NCBI GenBank assembly: GCA_004026145.2
Contig: CP034984.1
Span: 13,009,321 to 13,073,320, forward strand
Direction: 5' to 3'
Length of the DNA stretch: 64,000 nucleotides
Source of the DNA: Takifugu bimaculatus
Taxonomy: Eukaryota > Chordata > Actinopteri > Tetraodontiformes > Tetraodontidae
Made by a program: the position numbers and the translations under genes. Under the pieces are notes generated by a model, which saw only the letters and a program-made list of their open reading frames with translations, did no database searches and was not told the DNA's origin. Below are positions 12,965-26,458 of the stretch, in pieces. Numbering within the stretch: the first letter of the stretch is position 1; each line of letters begins with the position of its first letter.

Positions 12965-13122
12965 GCAGAAAGAGGGCGGGTCTGATCGAACGGACCCGCC
13001 CCTCTGTCTGTATCCACCAATCAACAGCGGCGCTGGGCGGGGCCGTCGCCTGAAATGCGCCACCTTTTCACCTCTGCGCTTCACTTCCAGCCGGAGCAGC
13101 GAACCCGCAACCTCAGGCCACC
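12965..13122 (+). promoter_or_regulatory. pygl: pygl promoter and 5' UTR
   Basis: The 160 bases before the pygl ATG contain GC boxes (GGGCGGG at 12974-12980, its inverted copy at 12995-13001, and GGGCGGGGC near 13035) and a CCAAT box (ACCAATCA near 13017). No TATA box is evident. The first two GC boxes are arms of a perfect 9-bp inverted repeat, GGGCGGGTC / GACCCGCCC, spaced by 10 bases. The start codon sits in an optimal Kozak context (GCCACCATGG). Confidence 0.6.
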
Positions 13123-14026
<904 letters not shown>

Positions 14027-14126
14027 NNNNNNNNNNNNNNNNNNNNNNNNNNNNNNNNNNNNNNNNNNNNNNNNNNNNNNNNNNNNNNNNNNNNNNNNNN
14101 NNNNNNNNNNNNNNNNNNNNNNNNNN
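14027..14126. other. Assembly gap, 100 N
   Basis: A run of exactly 100 N, the usual placeholder for a gap of unknown size, splits a pygl exon. It is followed directly by a (GT)n microsatellite at 14127-14202, a typical contig end. Confidence 1.
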
Positions 14127-14159
<33 letters not shown>

Positions 14160-14202
14160 TGTGTGTGTGTGTGTGTGCGTGTGTGTGTGTGTGTGTGTGT
14201 GC
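14127..14202. repeat. (GT)n microsatellite at contig edge
   Basis: About 38 GT units with a few interruptions abut the N gap and probably caused the assembly break. Confidence 0.95.
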
Positions 14203-14489
14203 AGGCTTTTCTTCTCATGCCTGTAAACCACAAAAGGGTTTTCTTCCTTTAACATGAAGGTAATTCAGCTCCATCATGAGTGTTTCTGAGGGAGGAACAA
14301 GCGTCAAGGAGACAAAGTTGCTACTGCGTTGTCATGGTTACCAAAGGTGTAGGTGCATGGCATGTCTTTGAAGATGCAACAACATCAAAGAGGAAAGTCT
14401 TGTATTCTTTGATGTTGGGGATGACTCCTCTGTCCGTCTGAGCTTTAGGTCCACATATAAAAGCAGTGTGAGCTGCTGGTTGGTCTCAG

Positions 14490-15340
14490 GAGTTCTACAA
14501 CATCCAGTTTGACAACAACAGCTCAGGTTTTGGGGCAAAAGTCTATCACATCAGCTTTAGCAACAGGACAACTGCTGATCAAATGAAAGATGGTTTGAGT
14601 CGTCTTAAACAGACACTGGAGTCTTATTTCAGCCCAGTCACTGATCTCTATCAACGATCTTCTGTTAGAAATGTTAGAACTGGTCAGTTTCTGTGGCACC
14701 AGTGTGGTTCCTGCTGGTTCTGCTGTAAGAATCTAAACTAAATGTGTATTTCTGTCTTCATTTGGAAATGCAGATGTTACAAACACACCTCCAGACAGGT
14801 GAAAACCAGCATCTGCATAAAGAGATGATGGACCTTCAGACGGCACTGGAGCAGTGTCAGAATGAGGTCAAACGTCTCAAAGACCAAGGAGGTCAACAAG
14901 GCTGTCAAGGAGAGGCAAATGAGGACCATTGCCTACATTAATATCATGAATGAGCTGAATGATGCTCAGGAGGCTCTGAAGGAGAGCATGAGCAAGTGTG
15001 AGACTCTGGAGAAAAACCTCCAGCAGCAGCTGGAAGGAAACCAGCAACTCCACCAGAGAGCTGGAGGAAAATGGAGAGAGGTTTGAGGAGGGAGCTGGTC
15101 TGCTGAGACTGAGAAGCTCCAAAAAGAGCTCTCAGACAGGGAGGAGGCTTTGAAGAAGGAGCTCTGTGAGAAAGAGAAAGTCTTCCTGAAGACCCACCAG
15201 GGTCTCTCAGAGCTTTGGGAGGCCAGAGCTGAAGAGAGGACCAAGAGAGAGAGAGAGAGAGAGCTGGAGGAGATGCTCCAGAACATGGAGAAACAAAAAG
15301 TGGAAGAGCTCCAGGTTCGTTGTGTTCCTTTGTATTTGTG
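14490..15340 (+). pseudogene. Coiled-coil protein gene fragment, frameshifted, family not recognised
   Basis: A CTCAG acceptor at 14485-14489 precedes an open stretch reading EFYNIQFDNNSSGFGAKVYH and continuing with a helical segment (DGLSRLKQTLESYF) to a possible donor near 14725. A second acceptor (ATGCAG, ending 14773) precedes Glu/Lys/Gln-rich coiled-coil text: MMDLQTALEQCQNEVKRLK, then NELNDAQEALKESMSKCETL, then ELSDREEALKKELCEKEKVF. These parts lie in three different frames, with shifts near 14880, near 15050 and near 15100 and no plausible introns between, so this looks like a decayed copy or a gene with several sequence errors. It ends at a possible donor near 15313. I do not recognise the family and assign no function. 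It is not pygl. Confidence 0.45.
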
Positions 15341-15444
15341 AACATATAGAACGTATCGCTGTTTCTCTTGTGCTCTAAATAAAATGGGCACTACAGCATG
15401 AGAGGTTTCACTCAAGTCAATTCTTGTCCTTCCTGGCATTTTTA

Positions 15445-15494
<50 letters not shown>

Positions 15495-15511
15495 ACACAC
15501 ACACACACACT
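15445..15511. repeat. (TC)n(AC)n compound microsatellite
   Basis: A run of TC dinucleotides passes directly into AC dinucleotides, with one AG interruption. Confidence 0.95.
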
Positions 15512-15922
15512 CTGTCCTGAGAAGGGTCACACTGCTCTTATGCCCTCATGACCTGCGGGGGGTCAACGAGAGCAGCTTTACAAATCCGACTTCATGAAAA
15601 CAGCGACTGAAGGTCCTCGTGGGAATTAATCCTGCCCAGGCAACCACAAACAGTAAATTACAGGGAGCTTACATGATTTCTGTGTTCCCTGGGGACATCA
15701 AACAGAGGACGGGGCCATGTTAAACTCGGCCCGCTCTCTCCACTTCAGAGCCGTCAGCTTCAGTTTCCGTCTTTTGTTCTTCTGTATTAGATCAATCCCT
15801 GAAAACTGTGGGAAGGCTGCTCCATCTCTGCACGCTGCCTTTTCCTTCATTAAGCTGTGAGAGAAAAGGACATCTTCACTGGGAGGGTTTAATTGCTAAA
15901 TAAATATAAAAACAAGGCTGTA

Positions 15923-15968
15923 TACACACACACACACACATATATACTGTATATATATATATATATAC
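15923..15968. repeat. (CA)n(TA)n compound microsatellite
   Basis: A short CA run is followed by a TA run with one CTG interruption. Confidence 0.9.
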
Positions 15969-17109
15969 ATTTGTCCTCTCTCTATGTATAAAATGAAAAT
16001 TACCAAGATACCAAAACAGGTGTATTCTTTATTGGAATAAAATCTGTGTTAAATTAGTTCTTTTTCCTCAAATAGTGCAAATAAAACAACAATCGGTTGC
16101 TTTAGCTGAATACCAGTAGTCAAATCTAGTTGCATCTTTAAATTTTAAATATTGTGGTAAAATGGCTCTTTGGATTTTTGCAGTGGAAAATATTCCTAAT
16201 TTTTCACGCAATTCTAAAATCGGTGCAAATTAAGCAGCTTGTGATCTAAAGTGTCCTAAAGGTGTTGAGAACTGTTCTTGTCTGGGACAAAGGCTCACAT
16301 GTCCCAGTGTTTTTCCCAGCTATTCACTGGGAGGATCCCCCCGCTGGGAGCAGATTAGCCTCTTCATGGGGGATGTGACGCCCAGAGAGGAAGTATCAGA
16401 ACAGGACAAACACAAGGACAAATCACCCAGCCGTTACTCAATATTCATCGAGACGAGCAGACAGCAGGAGAGGGGTTCCTCTGAGCGCCCAACACTCCCC
16501 CTTTGTTTTTCACCCTGTTTTGATCTGTAATAGCTGCATAGAGATGTTCTGTGGAGGCTGGTGAAGTCATGTGAGAGGGAATTATGGCCATTAATGGGTT
16601 ATATGAAGAGTCATACATTCATTCACACATTCTGTTTATGAGCTCACAAATGTAAAAAAGGTAAAAGTTGGATTTCTTAATTTCCTTTCAGTAAATTAAA
16701 AGTTATTTTCACAGATATGAATGTTGGTGGGTAAATAGCGTAGTCGGTTTCACCTTGACTTTGATCTTTGGACAATCAAAGGTCAAAATCCCTCCAGAAC
16801 TTCACAAAGATTTAATTAGCTGTTCCTTGGTCCATTATCAGCAGTTTCTGAAGATTTCCTTAAAATTTGCTCATGACAGTGATAAACAGCCGCTGTCACA
16901 TAACCTCCTTGGTGAAGATAATTAACCAAAGTTTAAATGTGTTTTTCATCCAAAGTGTCAGGGTGGTGGCGCTCTAACACAGACAGATTAAACGCGTGTT
17001 TCTTCCTCCTCGTTACGGTTTGATTGACAGCTGTTGCGGTCAGTCCTCGCCTCTTTCCCACGTGGCCCTCAGCCGCAGTTTAGCAGATAATTAAAATATA
17101 AATTGGACA

Positions 17110-17280
17110 AAGAAGCACTAAGTCGGGGGCCGAGCGTTACAAAGGGGAGCTCCGGCCCGGCGCTGGTAAACCAACACCGGTTTATTGAAGGAAAACACGC
17201 CAGCTGTTACCGACCGCGAAAAATGACGTCAGACCGCGGGAGGCGGGAGAAGGGAGGCGTTCACTGACAGTGAGAAATGT
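17110..17280. promoter_or_regulatory. CpG-rich block with a perfect CRE, possible orphan promoter
   Basis: Within AT-rich surroundings this block is rich in CpG (GTCGGGGGCCGAGCG, CCGGCCCGGCGC, GACCGCGGG) and contains the palindromic cAMP response element TGACGTCA at 17224-17231. No coding exon is visible on either side, so it may be a distal element or the promoter of an unrecognised transcript. Confidence 0.3.
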
Positions 17281-17725
17281 GAGGCGTCACCTTTCATTCG
17301 TGCCCAAGTAAAACTCATCTGCTGTACTACATTTGTTTGGTAATTATAATTCTGGATACTTTGTATTTTCCATTCTTTATTAGAATTTTAAAGGTGAACA
17401 AGTCATTTAAAGAATTGTTTATTTTCCCTCTTTATTGTGATAGCTTATCAGATATATTTCTCTTAGTGTTATAAGGAGAAAGTTGTGAATTCTGATTTCT
17501 TTTGACTGTGTCTACACGTCCGCGAAGGCAGCTGGCAGGCTGTTGTTTGTCGGCCATATTGGGTTCTGCCCTCAGAAGAGAGTCCTAGTCGTGAAAACAG
17601 ATCAGTTTACACCTAAAGGTGTTTTTCATTTTTAAGCAATGTTGGGCTGCCTGCTACATGGACAGCTAAACTCTATGTCCATGTAAAACAAACAAACAAG
17701 CAAACCCTAAACCAACAGAATCCCT

Positions 17726-17782
17726 GGTGGACACCCCCTAAAGGGATCAATAAAGTACTCTTGAATCTTGAATCTTGAATCC
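17726..17782 (+). mobile_element. 3' tail of a non-LTR retrotransposon
   Basis: The phrase AAAGGGATCAATAAAGTACT followed by a short (CTTGAAT)3 array is the familiar 3' terminus of fish LINEs, which end in short tandem repeats rather than poly-A. The body upstream is not recognisable. Confidence 0.5.
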
Positions 17783-19759
17783 AGACTTTAAGCTGCCCTG
17801 TTCATTTGTAATATCGCTGAGGACAAATAACATTGTCATTTATAAAATTTAAAGCATTTGAGACCAAATAATGGATTCAGAGGAAGAAGTGGGAAGAGCC
17901 CATTCCATCAATACTGATTTTAAATGGGCAGCTCAGACAGACACCTGATCTCATGCAGTCTAAATATTTGGACTCCTACAAAGCCCAGTAAGACCAGTAT
18001 CCCCAGATATCTGCCCACTAACAGCTGTTGTTCAGCATAATATGGCAGACATGAGGGAATGCGTTAAATTAGAAGGATTTCTGTTATTTTTCCTCTTTTG
18101 GCTTTTGTTGTCTTCTCATATGTGTGAAGATGGTCGTGCACACTTATTTAGTTTTATTTATAAAAGAGGCGATAGACTGATTATGACAAATTTCTTTCTA
18201 ATTACACCACATTTGAGATGGGGTCTTTAAAGTAATTCACATTAAATAGGACATGAAATGTGTCACAAAGCATCCAATAAAGCCTTTTTCCGGTTTAGAA
18301 TTAAGGATAATTCACACCTGTATTTTGTCCAATATGAAGAGATGACCCTGGAAATGCTGCATGGTGATCTGCAGTGTGTTTACTGGCAGCCACAGCTGTT
18401 TTCAGTCTCTGAGTGTGTGTCACACACACCAGAGGACAGGAGCGTTTCATTACCTTCATCTGGGCTGAGAAAGTGAGCCCTGATTAGGTTTCTAATTACC
18501 CAGTTTAAAGTCTAAGTAGGCCATTTGCACTCAGCTGCCTGAACTGGATCCACCTCACTGGCTCTATCAGGTTGTCTGAGCTCTGCAGAAGGTGTGTGTG
18601 CGTGTGTGTCAGCTGAAGCAACTTTATTGTCTACCCCTGTGTGTGTTTACACATGGGTGTGTGTATATCCACGTTACACACAGATTAGCCTCGATTATGT
18701 AACAGCTGTTGGTGTCAGGATCTGATATGAATCTGTGAGCCTGATGAGAGGATGATTGACAGCTCCTTTCCCTGAAATAGAAGAGGAATCTCACTTTGAT
18801 GAGGCCCTCAGCTCACAGTTGATCTCTTTGCGGGGCTTTTAGAGAAATCTCCCTGTCGTCTGCCCAATTGGCACGGATAATATCTTAATTAGACAGATTA
18901 GTTTGTAAAGAAATATCGCTAAACATTTCAGGCCTTTATTAAGAGCCTGTGGTGGCTCTTAAACAGGTTTTTGTCTCATGATTAGGAGATGTTTGGCACA
19001 TTTAACATCTTATATTGGTCAGTAGGAAAATCTAGAAACACCTCTCTGGCCAGTCTTACAGTAGGATTCTTGGATTTGCCCCCAAATGTACAGGCCTTTT
19101 TTTTTTTACCTCCAATTCAGAACTCAGACATTAATCATGAGATTTTACAGCAATACTGAAAAATATCACCTTTGTAGTAAAGGTAATAGATAATTATTCA
19201 CTATATCTGAATGCAGATTCTAGAAAATGGCTGTGGCTAATTTATAAATCATTATTATAGTGAAGGAAGTAAAATTCTGTTTGCTTTTTGATGAAGACTA
19301 AATGAATTTAAGATAAGTGTGAATTGTGAAATATGTGTCTACTGAAATGATGGTTTTTGTGATTGACTACACACACATTTATTTAAAATAAAGCAGCTTG
19401 AGGAACGGCGTTTTTTTTTAATGGCTTAAATAGTAGTAATTGTATCTTTGAAATATTTAAGAGTGTATCTTTAAAGAATATGTTGTCAACAAATACACGT
19501 CTCTGTATCACTGTCACTAACCTTAGTATTGATTAAAATGAACCTTGAATCGATAAATGAAACTCCATTATTCTCAAACCTGTGTTTTAATAAATAAGTC
19601 ACTGGAATATTTTATTTACATGCACTTATGCCGTGTGCATAGTATTTTCTACATGTCAATATTATTTGAATTACTGCATTGATTTCTAATTGGTCTACAA
19701 TTGAAAGTTTTCACGTTTTCAACCAGCAGTGCTCGTCAGATTGCGGTTGCCAGTAATGG

Positions 19760-19773
19760 CCGTTAGAGGGCGC
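19760..19773 (+). promoter_or_regulatory. CTCF-like motif, plus orientation, weak
   Basis: CCGTTAGAGGGCGC matches 12 of 14 positions of the core CCASYAGRKGGCRS. It lies between the gap and rab11fip5. Motif match only. Confidence 0.25.
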
Positions 19774-21949
19774 AAGGCGCCTCAGCCAGTGTTCACAGTC
19801 TGCAAACGTTTAAAAAAACGAAATAAATGTGTCATAAAAGCACATTTCCAATGACATTTTAAATTATCAAAGCTCTCTTGGATATTTAGCTAAAATAATA
19901 CTGTCATCAGAGGTTGATTTGCCTGGAAAGCAGGAAAAATGTGAATCATCCTGTTGTTATCAGTCTTCTGTGCAATGATCCAGAAATACTCAGGCAAAAT
20001 CCGAGCAGCTCTTCAAAAGTCTTGCAAAACACACCTTCAGGCCTTCATACATTTTACCACATGTGCATTTGCATGAACAGGTAACCAATGTGAGTCACGT
20101 GATGTCGGCCTGGATGAGGTCAGACAGGTTAAATTCTACCTTTTATTAGTGCAGGTTAAATCAACAACCTCCGCTCAAAGTAGAATAATTAATGTTACTT
20201 TTAACAAATAAATCTGGAGGATTCTTTAAATCTGACTGAAATCAGCTAATGTAGGTTTATAAATCAAGCTGGTAATGAGAATACTGTATTTGATAAAGTT
20301 TGAGGGTAAAAACGAGGCTGTGCTGTTATAACATATCTGGACGTCTACCAGACGGCCTCCTTCATCGCCAACCTTGAACATTTTCTCAGCCAAATTCTCA
20401 TTCTGGCAGTCAAAATTTATCATTTTTAGTTCATAAACACAATTATTGAAGCAATTATTTTTACTTTGCGTTTCATTTCCATGTTTTTTTCATTCATTAC
20501 AGAGAAATCACATTTGCTGTGACACCAGAGTTCATAGCTCTGACGCAACTAATTTAATTTCAACCTCATTACAGCTTCAACTAAAATTAACTTCCTCATA
20601 TCTGAGTGACCGCAGTGGACGTATGTACTGGCGAGGGTGGTGGTAACCTGGACGCTACTTTATCATTAGAAAATACAAACCTGGCCTGGGTTTATTTTAC
20701 TGCGATGAGCACCCACGTTATTGCCCCCTCCACTTCAGATTTCATGGGTGCAGAGATTTGTGAAGAGGCCCAAGTTGCCCCTCTGTGCTCCAACGTCTGT
20801 TTAGCTGCTCTTTACCTGAGTGGAAAATCTCAAGTGCTGTTGTCAAAATACCCTCAAAGGGCAAAAAAGCCTTTCCCTGTTAGCCCAGATGGACTCATGG
20901 GGGAATATTTCATGTGTGGGTGGCAAGTCTCTGCCTGGACTGGGACTGGGATCTTCCAGAGACAGAGCTTCTTTTCAGGCTTTGGGAGCTGCTCAGGTGA
21001 GAACTGGAAACCAGCCTGTCCCAGTTGAGAAGGAAAAGTTCCAGCAATGCTAACTAGCTGCTAGCTGTAACAACATGAAAAGTGAACCAGCCACAAGGAC
21101 TTTGTTTGATGTGACTTCCTCCCACTGTTCAATAATATGATAACCACGCTGTTGCAGCACTGACTGCTCAAAGTAATAATAAAAAAGTTAAAGCGTTCTA
21201 CCAGCACACGGGACCACGTACAGTTGGTGTCCACCAAGTTAGCTACCTGGTTTGGGTTGACCAAACAGTATCTTTGCTTACTTCCTGTTTGATTTTCATC
21301 GGTGCTGTTTCTAAAACTTTACAGTCATGTTCAAGACTGCCTAGAGAACTGTGGTTGTCACAGACGCCACATAAAGAGGAACTTGACAGTAATTTTGATT
21401 TCTGTGGACTCCTTCTCTGCTATGGCAGGTTTAGCGCTAGCGGTGACGTGAGCAGCCACGGTTCTCCAGCGGGCCAAAGGTGGCCCAGGTGCCCCGCCAG
21501 GTAAAGCTGATGCTCGCAGCACCACGGAGGTGTAAACCAAACCAGTTCTTTGAAGGGTTAAACTGGTTTTAAAAATAGTTTAGTGTGATGAACATATGAC
21601 GATGGCTACGAAAGGCTAACACTTTGGTGCTTGTAAAGAACTTTAAAGTACCTTTGCAGCAATATCAACCACTAGGGTGGAGCTTTAAAACGTCAATGTA
21701 ATGGAGCATTAGCACACAGAGTTTATGTCAGTGTTGCCCAAATTCATCAAAAATCCAACCACAAGAGTGAACAAAAACGAAACTTGAAGGCTGGGAAATG
21801 TAATGGCTGTCAGATATATACAACTATACGTTGTTTCGCATTTTTCCCTGTTAAAACGAAGCATTCGTTTCTAGAAACCATCGTTTTATAGCATCGTTTT
21901 ATTTTCCACGTTAAACTGGTCAAGTTTGTTCGTGTCGCATCGTTTCTGG

Positions 21950-22430
21950 TCTCCGTGGCGACAGAGCCACGCCCCTCCGGGAAGCTGCGCCGCGGCGGCG
22001 GTGAACTTGAGGCGCTGCGGGTCGGACCCTGAACAACGGCTCTTATCTCCTGCAGTCCGCCGCAGAACCGTCTTCCTGCGCTCTGCCGGTTCCGAACTTC
22101 CCTGTCCTGCAGGAGGGGGACGGAGACGTGACGTCGCTGCCCGCAGAGCGGCCCGTGCAGCGGGGGGAGGGAGGCAGGCACGGCCGCCGCCGCCGCCGCC
22201 GCTGCCGCAGGACGCACCGCTCGCCGCGAGGCGCCGGCCCGACCGGCTCACCACCACCGGCACACGCGGAAACTTTGCTCGAACAACACGCAGCCATAAT
22301 GCGGCACCGCCCGCCGGGCCCGGAGCTGATGTGACCGTCCACACCCCACAGCAGGGAGGAAGCGGCGGATACCAACAAACACCTCGTCACGGTGCGCGCG
22401 GCAGGTCGGCGTGCCCGTCTGGCGGGGGAT
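21950..22430 (+). promoter_or_regulatory. rab11fip5: CpG-rich rab11fip5 promoter and 5' UTR
   Basis: Base composition changes sharply to GC- and CpG-rich sequence just before the rab11fip5 ATG, including a GCC-repeat stretch near 22180-22205. There is no TATA box. This is the usual look of a vertebrate CpG-island promoter; the start site cannot be fixed from sequence. Confidence 0.5.
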
Positions 22431-25414
22431 ATGTCCTCGTTAACCGTGGATCACGAGCAGAAATGGGTACCGACACACGTCCAGGTGACCGTGCTGAGAG
22501 CCAGGGGCGTGCGGGGCAAAGGAAAGCACGGCACCAGCGACGTGTACACCATCATTCAGCTGGGGAAGGAGAAATACTCGACCTGCGTGGCGGAGAAGAC
22601 CACCGCGCCGGAGTGGAGGGAGGAGTGCACGTTTGAGCTGCAGCCCAGCGTGCTGGAGAGCGGCTCCCCGGCCGGGAGCAACCAGCTGGTCCTCACCGTC
22701 ATGCACCAGGCGCTCATGGGCCTGGACCTCTTCCTTGGACAAGCGGTGGTCCCGCTTGAGAAGGTCTTCAGCGAGAGTCGCTGCTTGAAAAACGAGTAAG
22801 TTCTGTAGCCTTTATTTGTGTGCGCGCGCGCAGATAGGGAAACTTCGTGACCTCTTATCTTGATGCCTTTGCTTAACCTCCTCACTTTATCTGGAGCTCC
22901 CCAGGCTGGTTCAGACCGTGAGGGACGTAAACAGCCGTCAGGTCTGAGGTGCTGCATCAGGGCCCTGCAGACACACCCTCCCCCCCCCCACACACACACC
23001 AGCTGACTCTGAACACGCTGACCCCCCAAACACCCCCAAACTTGCCCCATTCCTCCATCTCCATCCACCTTGGGTGCTTGTTGTGTTCCGGAGCCGACCA
23101 TGTGGGATTAATGGTTGTCCCAATTCCAGGGATTATCTAACAGATTCACCCTCCTGAGAGAGCCGAGGTATTTTTAGTACAACATCTTGTTTTACAAATG
23201 CCCAATAACGGACCAAAAATTTGACCTTTCCTGAATTTAATAGTAAACACGAAGCTGAATCCTAACATGAGAGTAATTCATAAACTAATCTTGGAGGTGC
23301 GAAGCCATGAAGCTTTTGCTAGGTGTTGTTTGCAGTGATGCTCCAATGACAATGTTTTTTGTTGTTATGTAACTTCCTCTTAAACTCTTTCTACATCCCA
23401 GAGCGTCTGAGCACATCAGTTCTGGGTGTGTTGGCATTTGTGTTGAAATGGGCCCGAACACGGCACCGTTGGCCTGTGTAATCATCACTTCTCGTAAAAC
23501 AGATTAGCATTTAAACGACTGAGCTGGACCTTCGGACATCTGCGGATAAATATAAATGCTCAGAAACAAAGAGGGGGCTTTTATTTTTCATCAAAGCTGC
23601 CCCAGCTGGAATTAAAGTAGATTTAGCTGTTAGCCAGCATGCTATTGTTTTGTAATGCTCAAATATTTCCTGTTTACTTCCTGTCCAGGAGCGTTGCCCC
23701 TGTCCTCCACAGGACTGGACGATCCTTTTTACTCAGACGTGTCGGCGTGAGACGAGAGGGGAGCCGGTCTCATGCCGCCGACCCCGTTGTAGCTGTAAGC
23801 TTGAAGGTTAGAGCCCGCGATGCTCAGGCCTCAGCAGTTTGGTGGCGTGGTGCGTTCAGGGTCCCTGGGTGGGATTCAGGACATTTGATTGGTAACAATG
23901 CAGTTGCTCTTTGGGTGGTCAGAAACTGGAGGATTATCCAGTAATCCCTCCAGACTGACCATTCTGTCTGTCTCCACGTAGACTTAACCAGACTAGATTT
24001 GGGTTTTAAAACATGTGGCCAACTGTTGACATGTTTTTTGGGAATGCTAGCTGCAAGGGCTAGCTAGTTGATGAGCCTAAAAATATAGTTCTTTATTTTG
24101 GAACTTATCAGGTAATTTTTCGCTTCCATTACTATTTTTAGGATTGTTTGATTAAAACTCCTCACCATATTGATCAGACAGCGTAGCTGTGTTGCCATGA
24201 CAACATTAAGGGGCAAATATTAGCATGTGTTTATTAGAAATAAGGCGTGCGAGGTGATTGCTGCGATGGGCTACTTTGGCAAACACACAACATCTTTATG
24301 CAGTGTGTTAGCATGTAAGCTAAGAGGCTAAAGGGGGTTGTGTCTCACCCTCCTCGAGTCATAACAGGATGTTGGGTTTGTGCCGAATGGTCGCCCACAC
24401 GTGGTGGGACGGGCAGAAGCAGCGCCTGAAACCTTACTGGCGATCAGATTCAGGGAACGCGAGGGCGTCGGGTGAATTCCCTCGCAGGGTCTCTCAAGGG
24501 GAAGCCTGAAACTGCTGCCAGATAGATGCGCTGTGGCGAGCACAGCGAAATCTTTCGTGCTGCTTTTGCTAAACGTGACGTGCACCTTTTCCCTCGACGC
24601 CACGTTTCGTCCCGTCAGAGTGAATTTCTCCTTTCAGCTCTTTTCCTGCTGCAGATGCTGGTTTTTTCCCTGGCTCTTGTTGAGGTTTCCAGCGCTCTCA
24701 TAGGTCCACCCGGACTGTCACGCTCCGCTCTAAGAACGCTCCGATGACCCCGGTGCTGTAGCACGCCTGACGGGTCGACCCCCCTCCCCCCACCGACTGA
24801 GGCAGGAAGAGAGCTGCACATCCAGAAGAGCTCTGGGAGGCGCGCGGTGCTGCCGCCTGCAGCCTAATGGACATCACAGTTATGTAACGAGTGACCTGAC
24901 AAGTCATCCTGGAAAGCTCGGCTACACACATCCACTCTGTGAGCCAGACTAAAATAAAAGCTGTGGTTTTCAGCTCTGCTACAACCTCTCTGATCGGGAC
25001 CTTTGGATGTTGGTCTCAAGTTGTTGGTCCTCAGGGGGACGTTTGAGGGAATAATGCTCAGTAGTTTGGAGGTTTAGGATCAGGGTTGGAGATCATGGCA
25101 ACCAGATGTGGAATGTGGACGGAGCCTCGAGGCTCCGACCGGCGTCACCCTCAGTGCTGCTCTGGGTTCTGCTGGTTTGGCTGAAGGTCCACGTGGTGAC
25201 TGAAATGAAGTCGCTGAGCTGCTTTTATCTGAAGCTGGGCTGGATGGACGAGTCGGTCCCGATGCAGGAGGAGGATCTGCTGGGATCCACTCAGCTTCTG
25301 CCTCGACGCTCACACCTCCCTGAGGTATGTGAGAACAATGCAGCCCACAACAGCCTGATGTGGGAACACACTGCTAGATTCCACAGCTGACACTGACCCT
25401 TGGACCCCACCGAG

Positions 25415-25457
<43 letters not shown>

Positions 25458-26424
25458 ACATGTAATTCCAGCTCTGTCCTGCCCTGGCGGGTGGGTTCTG
25501 GAAATCAGCTTGTTCCATGGACACCTGGAATGACGTGTCCCTGCTGCTGGACAGTGTCCCCGTGTCCTCCCCAGCAGACTGGGCCGAGGGTGTGAGGACA
25601 TGGTGTCATGCTGGGGTGGGGCGGAGGGTTGTGATTTCCTGTCTGTGGAAGCAGATATGAAGCAGAGTTTCTTCGGTTCTGCGACCTTTTGGACATTTTT
25701 GATGGGCTGATGCCCGGTTGGGCTTCAGCGGCGTGTGTGGGACGATGCTCTTCCGGAGGACGTGGGCTCCAGAATAGAGCACTTATATCTTTTGGTCTGT
25801 GCTCCAGTGTCTAGATTTAGTCCATTTGGCTTGTGTTGTCGTTGCGTGTCCTTCGTCCTTACTTCTGATTGGTCATTCTAGACCGAACCACCGGCCAAAC
25901 GTGGCGTCTCTTCAGGAGATGAGAAGAACTGCAGCAGAACCCTCCTCCTCTTCTGTGTTTGGACCCTAAACCCCATATTTGCTGCAGGGCGGCAGCCGGT
26001 GAATCGGGAGGAGGACGGGTGCTATTGTTGGAGAATCAATGTGCAACGTGAGTCCACACCCAGCAGGTCTTTGAGGACGCTTGAGCAGCTGCCTGGGTCG
26101 GTGTCAGAGTTCTGGGCTTTCCTGTCAAGGCCAGGTCACGTCTTCAGATCTGTTTGGATCCAGTCCTTCCTCCTTCCATTGTCTCCTGAGTGAGCAGGCT
26201 GAAGTGTGGTGGTCGTCATGGATACGAACCACATGAACGTTGTTTTTGATTCTCCAGATTCCACTGGAATGTGTGTATGTTTGTTCTCTGGCATTCTTTT
26301 AGGGAGGTACCGGGTTGTCGGGGCCCCGTGGAGGAGCGTTACATAACGACATATGCTGAGAATTAGATGACTGGTGTGTTTCTGCTGCAGTTACACCAGT
26401 GTGTGTGTGTGTGTGTGTGTGAGA

Positions 26425-26458
<34 letters not shown>

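Larger units (their letters stand above)
15345..21930. other. Gene-poor intergenic stretch
   Basis: I see no convincing exon in these 6.6 kb. It is mostly AT-rich and contains TC/AC and CA/TA microsatellites, a LINE-type 3' tail near 17730-17782, a CpG-rich block near 17110-17280 and one CTCF-like motif at 19760-19773. The longest open frames show no family resemblance. Confidence 0.6.

Noticed and set aside
20606..21053. Overlapping frames of 140 and 77 residues
   Set aside because: No domain, no splice logic and no compositional change from the surrounding intergenic DNA.
22392..22430. N-terminal extension of rab11fip5 from a GTG
   Set aside because: Eukaryotic initiation at the ATG at 22431 fits the FIP family start next to the C2 domain; the extension is Arg/Ala-rich CpG-island translation.
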